DNA of 64,000 nucleotides from Brachybacterium sacelli (GTDB lineage: Bacteria > Actinomycetota > Actinomycetes > Actinomycetales > Dermabacteraceae): contig NZ_JAGIOD010000002.1 in NCBI RefSeq assembly GCF_017876545.1, positions 1,488,001-1,552,000 on the forward strand, read 5' to 3'. The position numbers were made by a program, and so were the translations under genes. Below the pieces are notes generated by a model. It saw only the letters and a program-made list of their open reading frames with translations, made no database searches and was not told the origin of the DNA. Positions within the stretch are counted from its first letter, which is position 1. Each line of letters opens with the position of its first letter. Below, piece by piece: positions 17,801 through 23,988 of this stretch.

Positions 17801-18005
17801 GGCCTGGCAGGTGCGCCGCTGCCTGTTCCTGTGGAAGCGGCGCGAGGGCGACGTGCTCCCGTCGGACCGCACCGAGCTGCTGGCGCTGGCCTGGCTGATC
17901 GACGGCGACGACACCTCCGCCTCCGACCTCGAGGAGCGATATCTGCGCCTGACCCGCCGCGCACGGCTCATCGCCGAACGCCTCATCTTCGGGGCCGAGG
18001 ACTAG
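14877..18005 (+). CDS. glnE: Glutamine synthetase adenylyltransferase/deadenylylase
   Basis: A bifunctional enzyme of 1042 residues, normal for the family, that adenylylates and deadenylylates glutamine synthetase according to nitrogen status. Two nucleotidyltransferase domains are visible: the N-terminal one with GARELNFLSDVDVMHV (near residue 225) and the C-terminal one with GAREMGYASDADVQFL (near 770). Each is followed by a GlnD-like domain with KLGPGGLRDVEFTVQ or KLGRGGMTDVEWCAQ. GAGGAGAGGAG precedes the ATG. Its natural target, GlnA1, is 8 kb away. Confidence 0.97.
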   Translation: MATEPPTTTGALARLGFSRTDRVRRFLDDPVLAALGPGAVQRLGATADGDDAVLGLLRLAESAQESGQQSLMDDFLASVGTRGSHGERLISLLGTSVALGDFLARHPECLEALREGDDDLTVNAAAVRGSLLRAVGADPSADVPVAGEGAREMRDALRVAYHERLVQIAAADVLAPDPTALQPQVSAALSDLADAALDAAAAIARAAVEGHEKIRWAVIALGKTGARELNFLSDVDVMHVIAPAQGREGGEHGDVDDIDEEELVALGSALARELARAASDRTAEGSLWQVDANLRPEGKDGPLVRTLDSYRRYYDQWAHSWEFQALLKARAAAGDLDLGHAFEEMVEPWVWQASTRDSFVEDTRAMRRRVVAHIPRGEVDRNIKLGPGGLRDVEFTVQLLQMVHGRTEARLQSRSTLESLARLGEGGYISRDHVTEMDEAYRFLRCIEHRLQLHRMRRTQVLPTSGADLRRLARTLGLTQDQFHQRYNRTRRRVRQLHEEIFYRPLLVTASQLSDGEIALTPESATARLAAIGYRDGSRALGHISALTEGISRRARIQRQLLPAMLEWFADGIDPDLGLLSFRRLSDTIGSAHWYLGLLRDSGLAAKRLTRVLSASRFVGEQLEQIPEAVRWLARDELLRPLSRDVLGREFLAVISRVDSVEVARDVLRRSRSRELLRIALAHLTGVATPAQVARALTDLAEAVLEAGLLVAFHVVARERKVVDDDAETLDGIDEVDVDTAKRLRERRSDPARALGIEMAIIAQGSFGAREMGYASDADVQFLGIDHGAGDSAGEIAIAVATQTQRILNAPAAGADMKVSADLRPEGKVGPLARSLEAWTDYYRRDAQTWEKQALVRARPVVASAAVAEQLVTEMDRHRYPSGGLDDGSRREIVRMKARVESERLPRNADPSRQVKLGRGGMTDVEWCAQILAMDHGHEVEALRTTHTLTQLEAAAEAGLIAGREAQELSEAWALAWQVRRCLFLWKRREGDVLPSDRTELLALAWLIDGDDTSASDLEERYLRLTRRARLIAERLIFGAED

Positions 18006-18059
18006 TCGTTGCTGGCCAGAACGGTGCCGACGTCAACCGGTAGCGGGCGATCGTGCATG

Positions 18060-18219
18060 TATCCTGATTCCGTGGAGAGGCAGCAGCGATTTCGGGACCC
18101 CCGGCCGGGAGATGGCCGCGGGGTCTTCGACGAGCGCTCGTAGCGCATCAGGTCTCCGCAGGTACGGCCGGGGGAAGCTCTCACCCTCGCCGATTTGCAA
18201 CCCTTGTGGGGACCTTCTC
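18060..18219 (+). promoter_or_regulatory. Structured leader of the PheRS-like gene
   Basis: TATCCT (18060-18065) is a likely -10 box, giving a leader of about 150 bases. The leader can form a strong stem, GACCCC (18096-18101) with GGGGTC (18120-18125) extended by GGCC/GGCC. GTGGAGAG (18072-18079) can instead pair with CTCTCAC (18178-18184). The ribosome site GGGGA (18207-18211) can be closed by CCC just upstream. No T-box sequence or known riboswitch core was recognised. Translation of the short ORF at its 5' end could choose between these folds (inference). Confidence 0.4.
18072..18143 (+). CDS. Possible 23-residue leader peptide
   Basis: GTG at 18072 lies six bases after TATCCT, the leaderless pattern used widely in this window, and opens 23 codons ending in TAG at 18141. 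The peptide contains two Phe codons, TTT at 18090 and TTC at 18126, flanking the main stem. A leader peptide with Phe codons before a Phe-tRNA synthetase-like gene suggests attenuation by Phe-tRNA supply. Two of 23 is a modest enrichment, so this is a hypothesis. Confidence 0.35.
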   Translation: MERQQRFRDPRPGDGRGVFDERS

Positions 18220-19338
18220 ATGTCGACTACCGATTACCTGACCACTGACCAGCTGTCTCGAGCGCTGACCCTGCGTGACCTCACCGATCCCGCTCATGGC
18301 GAGCACGCCATGCAAGCCCTGCTCGACGCGGTGGTGACCGCGCTGCAGTCCCGATGGCGCAGCACGGTGCGCCACGTGCGCAGCTCTCCGATCGTGCCGG
18401 TCCGCGAGAACTACGACCGTCTCGGCTACGGCCCGGACGATGTCACGCGCGACCACCGGTACACCCGGTACATCTCCTCGACGGTGATGCTCCGCAGCCA
18501 CACGAGCGCGGATGTCACGACCGCGCTGGAGGATTATGCGGGCCGTCGCGACGTCGACGAGCTGCTGGTGGTCCCCGGCCTCGCCTACCGGCGCGACGCG
18601 GTCGATCGCCATCACGTGGGCGAGCCGCACCAGGTGGACCTCTGGCGCGTGCGCAGCACTCCGGACACCGATGACGGCGAGTTGCTCGCGATGATCGGCT
18701 GCCTGGTCGACGCGGTGCTCCCGGGTACGGAGTGGACCGCGACCGATGCGGTTCACCCGTACACGGTCGGCGGGAGGCAGATCGACGTGATCCACGACGG
18801 CGAGTGCCTCGAGCTCGCCGAGTGCGGGCGAATCCATCCCGAGGTGCTGCGCGGCTCCGGGCTCGACCCCGAGCAGTGGTCGGGACTCGCGCTCGGCATG
18901 GGGCTCGAGCGCGCGCTGATGCTGCGCAAAGGCATCCCCGACATCCGGTACCTGCGGGCAGAGGACCCCCGCATCGTCTCCCAGATGCTCACCCTGGAAC
19001 CATGGCGGCACGTCTCATCCCTGCCGGCGAGCCGCCGTGACCTCTCCGTGGTGCTGGACGCCGAAGAGGACGAGGAGACCCTGGGCGATCGCATCCGCAC
19101 CGCCCTCGGGGACGATGCGGACGTGATCGAGTCCGTCGAAGTGCTCAGCCGCACCGCCCACGGCGACCTCCCCGAGGCTGCACGCTCCCGCCTCGGCACG
19201 CAGGAGGGCCAGGTCAATCTTCTGCTGCGGATCGTCCTGCGGCCCCTCGACCGCACGCTCACCTCGGACCAGGCCAACGCGATGCGCAACACGATCTACC
19301 GCGCCGTGCACGAGGGGCCGGTGTTGGAGCTGATCTGA
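18220..19338 (+). CDS. Single-chain phenylalanyl-tRNA synthetase-like protein (PheS core plus FDX-ACB)
   Basis: A 372-residue protein joining a class II PheS-type catalytic core to a C-terminal ferredoxin-fold anticodon-binding domain (FDX-ACB, about 263-372, with SRRDLSVVLD). Motif 2 is VVPGLAYRRDAVDRHH (118-132), motif 3 is LGMGLERALMLRKGIPD (225-241), and LRSHTS and ECGRIHPEVL are shared with PheS. This layout and length resemble the monomeric mitochondrial PheRS (FARS2), not the bacterial PheS/PheT heterotetramer. It could be a working one-chain PheRS, a duplicate enzyme, or a relative that uses another acceptor. ATG at 18220 follows GGGGA. Whether a standard pheST exists elsewhere cannot be seen here. 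Confidence 0.85.
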   Translation: MSTTDYLTTDQLSRALTLRDLTDPAHGEHAMQALLDAVVTALQSRWRSTVRHVRSSPIVPVRENYDRLGYGPDDVTRDHRYTRYISSTVMLRSHTSADVTTALEDYAGRRDVDELLVVPGLAYRRDAVDRHHVGEPHQVDLWRVRSTPDTDDGELLAMIGCLVDAVLPGTEWTATDAVHPYTVGGRQIDVIHDGECLELAECGRIHPEVLRGSGLDPEQWSGLALGMGLERALMLRKGIPDIRYLRAEDPRIVSQMLTLEPWRHVSSLPASRRDLSVVLDAEEDEETLGDRIRTALGDDADVIESVEVLSRTAHGDLPEAARSRLGTQEGQVNLLLRIVLRPLDRTLTSDQANAMRNTIYRAVHEGPVLELI

Positions 19339-19457
19339 CTGGCGCCGATGACCTCCGGCGCGTCCGGGCTCCGCACCCTCACCGCACCGCGGACCCGACG
19401 TACCGTGTTCCCTGACCCCGTCGCCCACCGCGCCCGCCCGCGCGCTCCCGAGGAGCC

Positions 19458-20375
19458 ATGACCACCCCGAAGCTCAGCGCCGACACCCCGCGCGGCCGCA
19501 TGTACCGTCTCGAGCCCGAGGGGCCGCTGCTGTACCCCTCGATCACGACCGTCTCGGGGATGCGCGCGAAGGACCATCTGCAGGGCTGGTACGCGACCAT
19601 GGCCTCCAAGCGAGCCCTGGAGATGTACGCCTGGCTGGACCGCAATCCCGGGCGCGCCGCGGCCGAGATCTCCCGGGTCTCACGGGACACCTGGGGAACC
19701 CAGAAGCGCATCGCGGCGGCCGCCCCCGAGTACACGCGCACCGCCGCCGATTTCGGCACCCTGGTCCATGCGGCCTGCGAGCTGTGGGGGACCAGCGGGT
19801 CCCGCCCCACGGCGGACGAGGTGAGCGGCCTCGCCGAGTCCATGCGCGCCGGACAGGGCGCGTTCGCGACGGAGAAGGACCCTCGCGCCCTGGTCTCCCG
19901 GGCCGATGTTCGCCTGGACGGCTACGCCCGCTTCCTGGAGGACTACCAGCCCGAGTTCGTCGAGGTCGAGCAGACCGTCGTCAACCACACCGTGGGCTAC
20001 GCCGGCACCACCGACGCGATCGTACGGATCGGCAACACCCTGCTCAGCGGCGACATCAAGACCTCGAAGAAGGTGCGCGGCGACTACGCCCTGCAGGGGG
20101 TCGCCGTCTGCCGCGCCGAGCAGCTGCTGGACGACGACGGCACCGTGCGGGAGATGCCGGAGCTGACCGGGGCGTTCATCATCCACCTCCCGGAGGCCGG
20201 GGGCTATCAGGTGGTGCCGCTGCGCACCGGCGACGCCGAGTTCGAGGTGTTCCGCTCCCTGCGCAGCGCCTGGTCGTTCGAGCCCGACGAGTGCGCGCTC
20301 GGCACCGCCTCCGGACCGAAGGACCTGGTGCTGTCGCTGCTGCGCGCCAAAGGGGGGATGGACGCACTGGACTGA
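19458..20375 (+). CDS. PD-(D/E)XK nuclease family protein (RecB/Cas4-like)
   Basis: A 305-residue protein with RecB-nuclease-like features: GTLVHAACELW near residue 96, the metal-binding GTTDAIVRIG near 180, then SGDIKTSKKV (the D-x-K element) near 196 and DYALQGVAV, the glutamine motif. There is no helicase or CRISPR gene beside it, and similar stand-alone proteins occur in actinobacteria and phages. The substrate is unknown. GAGGAG precedes the ATG. It follows the PheRS-like gene after about 120 bases, where TACCGT near 19400 may be its own -10 box. Confidence 0.75.
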   Translation: MTTPKLSADTPRGRMYRLEPEGPLLYPSITTVSGMRAKDHLQGWYATMASKRALEMYAWLDRNPGRAAAEISRVSRDTWGTQKRIAAAAPEYTRTAADFGTLVHAACELWGTSGSRPTADEVSGLAESMRAGQGAFATEKDPRALVSRADVRLDGYARFLEDYQPEFVEVEQTVVNHTVGYAGTTDAIVRIGNTLLSGDIKTSKKVRGDYALQGVAVCRAEQLLDDDGTVREMPELTGAFIIHLPEAGGYQVVPLRTGDAEFEVFRSLRSAWSFEPDECALGTASGPKDLVLSLLRAKGGMDALD

Positions 20376-20387
20376 CCGCGCGTCGGG

Positions 20388-21011
20388 TCATTCCGGCCGC
20401 AGGATCCCCTGGGCCCGGGCCTGCGCCACCGCCTGCGCGCGGCTGGTGACGGCGAGCTTGTCGAAGACATGCACGAGATGGGTCTTCACGGTCGCCTGTG
20501 AGAGGAACAGCTCGGTCGCGATCTGCGCATTGGTGCGGCCCTCCGCGACCCGGGTCAGCACCTCGAGCTCCCGCACGGACAGCACGGTGTCCGCGGAGCG
20601 GCTGCGCAGGCGGTGCGAGATCCGGGGGTCGACGGCCGCCGACCCGGTGTGTGCCCGGCGGATCGCCGCCGCCAGCTCCTCGGCCGGGGAGTCCTTGAGC
20701 AGGTATCCGCCGGCACCGGCGTCCATGGCGGCCGTGACGTCCTGGTCATTGTCGTAGGTGGTCAGCACCAGGATGGTGGGCTGGGAGCCCACGGCGCGCA
20801 GGGAGGGGATCACGTCCGTGCCGCGCTGCTGCCCCTCACCGAACCGAAGGTCCAGCAGTACGACGTCGGGAGAGCTGGAGCGGGCCTGTCGCACGGCCTC
20901 CTGCGGGGTGGCGGCCTCACCGACCACCTCGAGGTCGGCCTCCGCGCCGAGCACGGCGATCAGTCCTCGGCGCACGATGGCGTGGTCGTCGGCCAGCAGC
21001 ACGGTGATCAT
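20388..21011 (-). CDS. LuxR-family response regulator
   Basis: A 207-residue NarL/FixJ-type regulator. The receiver domain has the acidic pair (LLADDHA), the phospho-acceptor aspartate in DVVLLDLRFG (about D54) and the lysine in YLLKDSPAEE. The LuxR-type helix-turn-helix begins LSVRELEVLTRVAEG and has NAQIATELFLSQATVKTHL. Its ATG overlaps the stop of the upstream histidine kinase (ATGA), so both come from one message. The target genes are not evident. Confidence 0.95.
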   Translation of the reverse strand: MITVLLADDHAIVRRGLIAVLGAEADLEVVGEAATPQEAVRQARSSSPDVVLLDLRFGEGQQRGTDVIPSLRAVGSQPTILVLTTYDNDQDVTAAMDAGAGGYLLKDSPAEELAAAIRRAHTGSAAVDPRISHRLRSRSADTVLSVRELEVLTRVAEGRTNAQIATELFLSQATVKTHLVHVFDKLAVTSRAQAVAQARAQGILRPE

Positions 21012-22270
21012 GGGGACTCCTCGGGGCGGGGGAGGGGCTCCTGGGCCAGCGGGAGCACCACTTGGACGGCCGTGCCCGCGCCGGGCGCGGTCTCGATCAC
21101 GAGGGCGCCCCCGACGGACGCGGCCCGGGCCCGGGCCGACCGCAGCCCGAAGCCGGCGACCTGCTCGGGCACGAAGCCGCGCCCGTCGTCGACCACGTCC
21201 AGCAGGATCTGATGCTCGTGCCTGGAGACGGTGACGATGATGCGCGGGGCGTCGGAGTGCTGGACCGCATTCGCCAGCAGCGACTCCACCAGGCGGAGCA
21301 GGGCGCGGGCCGTGCTGCGGGGCAGCTCCTCCAGCTCCTGGTCCGTGAGATCGTCCCGCAGCTCCACCGCGCCGGGGCCGACGGCGGTGGCGTCTGCGGT
21401 CAGGCGTCGCAGCTGCTCACGCAGCTCCGGTCCGGTGGGCACGTCGACGTCGGCCGCGTCGACGAAGCGGCGGGTCTGCTGCCCGGTGCGGGCGGCGGCG
21501 GCCCGGGCCTCCTGGACCAGGGATCGCGCCTCGACCGTCTCCTCCCGTTCCAGCGCGGCGGTGGCCGCATCCAGCAGCAGGTGGATCGACAGGTTCGACT
21601 GGGCGACCGTGTCATGCAGCTCGCGGGCGACCCGGTCGCGCTCGGCGGCGGTGGTCGCGGCGCGGGTCTGCTCGGCGATCATGTCACGTGCCCGGGCGAG
21701 CTGCTGCGCCAGATGGGTGCGGCGGTCGACCTCGCGCTGCAGGGCGCGCACCGTGATCACCACGGCGAGCGCCACCAGGGCACCGATGACCGGTCCGGCG
21801 ATCTCTCCGGGTGCTGGATCCTGTGACCAGCTGGTGTACCCCAGCACGGCGATGGCGGTCACCACCACGAGGCCGAGCAGACCCCCCGTCCAGGGCATCG
21901 CGTACAGCACGGCGAAGTCGAGGCCGAAGGCCACCCAGACCGCGTCGGGCCCGAGGAAGAAGGTGCCGGACCACAGCACGACGCTGGGGCCGAGATGGGC
22001 CAGCGCGCCCCACGAGCCCTCCGGTCCGGCCCGGCGGCGCAGCGCTCGGCGGGCGCCGACCGAATAGACGGTGGTGACCGCCGCCAGCAGCACCAGCGTG
22101 AGGGCAGCCCCGTCGGCCGGGCGGGGGAGCAGCACGATCACCGCCGCGACGACGACCATCGCGTACACCAGGGCGTGCACGGCCCAGCGCAGAGCAGAGG
22201 CGAAGGGTGTCGGCGTGAGGTCCGGATCCAGGGCCTCCCGGCCTGTTCCCGTCGCGTGGCGCCCGTCCAT
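21008..22270 (-). CDS. Membrane sensor histidine kinase (HisKA_3 type)
   Basis: A 420-residue kinase with about five N-terminal membrane helices (residues 25-185), a short coiled region, a HisKA_3 dimerisation domain with the phospho-accepting His in RVARELHDTVAQSNLS, and a HATPase domain (LLANAVQHS, VVDDGRGF, GFGLRSARARA). There is little extracytoplasmic sequence, so it probably senses a membrane-linked signal. It is the partner of the overlapping response regulator and is divergent from the tetR-ABC genes. Confidence 0.93.
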   Translation of the reverse strand: MDGRHATGTGREALDPDLTPTPFASALRWAVHALVYAMVVVAAVIVLLPRPADGAALTLVLLAAVTTVYSVGARRALRRRAGPEGSWGALAHLGPSVVLWSGTFFLGPDAVWVAFGLDFAVLYAMPWTGGLLGLVVVTAIAVLGYTSWSQDPAPGEIAGPVIGALVALAVVITVRALQREVDRRTHLAQQLARARDMIAEQTRAATTAAERDRVARELHDTVAQSNLSIHLLLDAATAALEREETVEARSLVQEARAAAARTGQQTRRFVDAADVDVPTGPELREQLRRLTADATAVGPGAVELRDDLTDQELEELPRSTARALLRLVESLLANAVQHSDAPRIIVTVSRHEHQILLDVVDDGRGFVPEQVAGFGLRSARARAASVGGALVIETAPGAGTAVQVVLPLAQEPLPRPEESP

Positions 22271-22316
22271 GGGGCGACCCTATCCGCACCGCTCGGCCGG
22301 CGCCCCTTGCCCCCGG

Positions 22317-22351
22317 TTGAACACACGTATAGCGTGTTGAACGTCTGTTCA
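22317..22351. promoter_or_regulatory. Probable TetR operator and promoter
   Basis: A 19-base dyad AACACAC-N5-GCGTGTT (22320-22338, one mismatch) covers TATAGC, a likely -10 box. Next to it is TGAAC-N4-GTTCA (22338-22351), and TTGAAC occurs twice exactly 20 bases apart (22317 and 22337). Lying just before the tetR start, these fit autorepression of the tetR-ABC operon. Confidence 0.55.
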
Positions 22352-22366
22352 GTCACGGGAGGTGCC

Positions 22367-23008
22367 ATGGTCGAGCAGCCGGCCGACGAGAGGATCCTGC
22401 AGGCGGCCCTGCGCCGCTTCGCGGTCGACGGACTGAGCGCACCCCTGCGCCGGGTCGCCCAGGACGCCGGGGTCAGTGCGGGGCTGATCATCCATCACTT
22501 CGGTACTCGCGAGAAGCTGCTGGAGGCGTGCGACGCCCGCGCGCTCGAGGTCGCCCGTCGCGAGAAGTCCAGCGTGCTCACGCACGGGGCCGGAGAGCTC
22601 ATGGCACAGATGGCCGACGTCGAGCGCTACGCACCGGTGATCGGCTTCGTCCTGCGCCGGCTCCAGGCCGGTGGGCCGCTCGCTCAGCAGCTGGTCGACG
22701 ACTTCGCCGCGCGCGCCGTGGAGTACCTCGCCGAGGGCGTCGAGTCCGGTCGCATCGCGCCCAGCCACGATCCCGAAGGTCGCGCTCGCGTGCTCAGCGA
22801 GATGGCGCTGGGCGCCCTCCTCCTGCAGCTGCCCGCCCAGCGCGACCACCTCGACCTCGACGAGCTGCCGCGATGGCTGAGGGGGTACAGCGAGCGCATC
22901 ATCGGCCCACTGCTCGAGCTCTACACCGTGCCCCTCCTGACGGACTCCAGCTTCCTCGACGCCTACCGCGACGCCCACACCGCCCAGCCCGATCCACCGA
23001 CCCCTTGA
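22367..23008 (+). CDS. TetR-family transcriptional repressor
   Basis: A 213-residue regulator with a TetR helix-turn-helix (PLRRVAQDAGVSAGLIIHHF, about residues 24-45) and a C-terminal ligand-binding domain of the type often found beside drug exporters. GGGAGGTG precedes the ATG; longer frames upstream have no ribosome site. It begins an operon with an ABC exporter and likely represses it from the dyads just upstream. The ligand is unknown, probably a substrate of the exporter. Confidence 0.92.
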   Translation: MVEQPADERILQAALRRFAVDGLSAPLRRVAQDAGVSAGLIIHHFGTREKLLEACDARALEVARREKSSVLTHGAGELMAQMADVERYAPVIGFVLRRLQAGGPLAQQLVDDFAARAVEYLAEGVESGRIAPSHDPEGRARVLSEMALGALLLQLPAQRDHLDLDELPRWLRGYSERIIGPLLELYTVPLLTDSSFLDAYRDAHTAQPDPPTP

Positions 23009-23028
23009 CCGACGAACGGGGAGCAGCA

Positions 23029-23988
23029 ATGACCAGCACCGAGACCGCCGCATCCGCCGCGGCCACCGCCGACACGACCGTCGTCATCCGCGATCTGACC
23101 AAGACCTTCGGCACCACGCGCGCGCTCGATGGCTTCTCCCTCACCGTGCCCACCGGGAAGGTGACCGGGTTCCTGGGCCCCAACGGCGCCGGGAAGTCGA
23201 CCACGATCCGCATCCTGCTCGGGCTGCTGAGGGCGAGCTCGGGCGCCGCCGAGGTCCTCGGGATGGACCCGTGGTCCCATGCCGTGCAGATCCACCACCG
23301 CCTCGCCTACGTCCCCGGCGATACCAACCTCTGGCCGAACCTCACCGGGGGAGAGGCCATCGATGTGCTCACCCGCACCGAACGGAGCGCCGCGCACCGG
23401 CACCGCCGCGACGAGCTGATCGAGCGCTTCGAGCTGGACCCGACCAAGCGCTGCCGCACCTACTCCAAGGGCAACCGCCAGAAGGTCTCGCTCATCGCAG
23501 CCCTCTCGCGGGACGTCGACCTCTACGTCATGGACGAGCCCACCTCGGGATTGGACCCCCTGATGGAGGCGATCTTCACCGACGAGGTCAGCCGGCTGCG
23601 GGCCGACGGACGGACCGTGCTGCTGTCCAGCCACATCCTGGCCGAGGTCGAGAAGCTCTGCGACACCGTCACCATCATCCGCGCCGGCCGTGACGTCGAG
23701 AGCGGGACGCTCGCCCAGCTCCGCCACCTCACCCGCTCCACGGTCGCAGCGACCACGGATGTCGACGCGTCACCCCTGGAGCGGACCGAGGGCGTGCACG
23801 ACCTGGTCGCCGAGGGCGGGCGGGTGCGCTTCGACGTCGACGACTCGGCCGTCCACGACGTGCTGCCCGTCCTGGCGCGGATGGAAGCCACCGGCCTCAC
23901 CATCACGCCGCCCTCCCTCGAGGATCTCTTCCTGCGTCATTACGGCGACGATCTGGGCGTCGACGCCGCCGAGGAGGGCCCGCGATGA
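23029..23988 (+). CDS. ABC exporter ATP-binding protein
   Basis: A 319-residue ATPase with Walker A GPNGAGKST near residue 50, Q-loop region, signature YSKGNRQKV near 146, Walker B LYVMDEPTSGLD and H-loop SSHIL. The C-terminal extension of about 80 residues is typical of ATPases paired with ABC-2 type drug exporters. GGGGAGCA precedes the ATG. It overlaps the permease gene by ATGA. Confidence 0.94.
   Translation: MTSTETAASAAATADTTVVIRDLTKTFGTTRALDGFSLTVPTGKVTGFLGPNGAGKSTTIRILLGLLRASSGAAEVLGMDPWSHAVQIHHRLAYVPGDTNLWPNLTGGEAIDVLTRTERSAAHRHRRDELIERFELDPTKRCRTYSKGNRQKVSLIAALSRDVDLYVMDEPTSGLDPLMEAIFTDEVSRLRADGRTVLLSSHILAEVEKLCDTVTIIRAGRDVESGTLAQLRHLTRSTVAATTDVDASPLERTEGVHDLVAEGGRVRFDVDDSAVHDVLPVLARMEATGLTITPPSLEDLFLRHYGDDLGVDAAEEGPR

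Noticed and set aside
18060..18219. T-box, c-di-AMP, cobalamin or SAM riboswitch in the PheRS-like leader
   Set aside because: The GGTACGG and GGGGAAGC patches recall parts of known riboswitches, but the full conserved cores, including a T-box GGTGG-type sequence in the right place, are absent.
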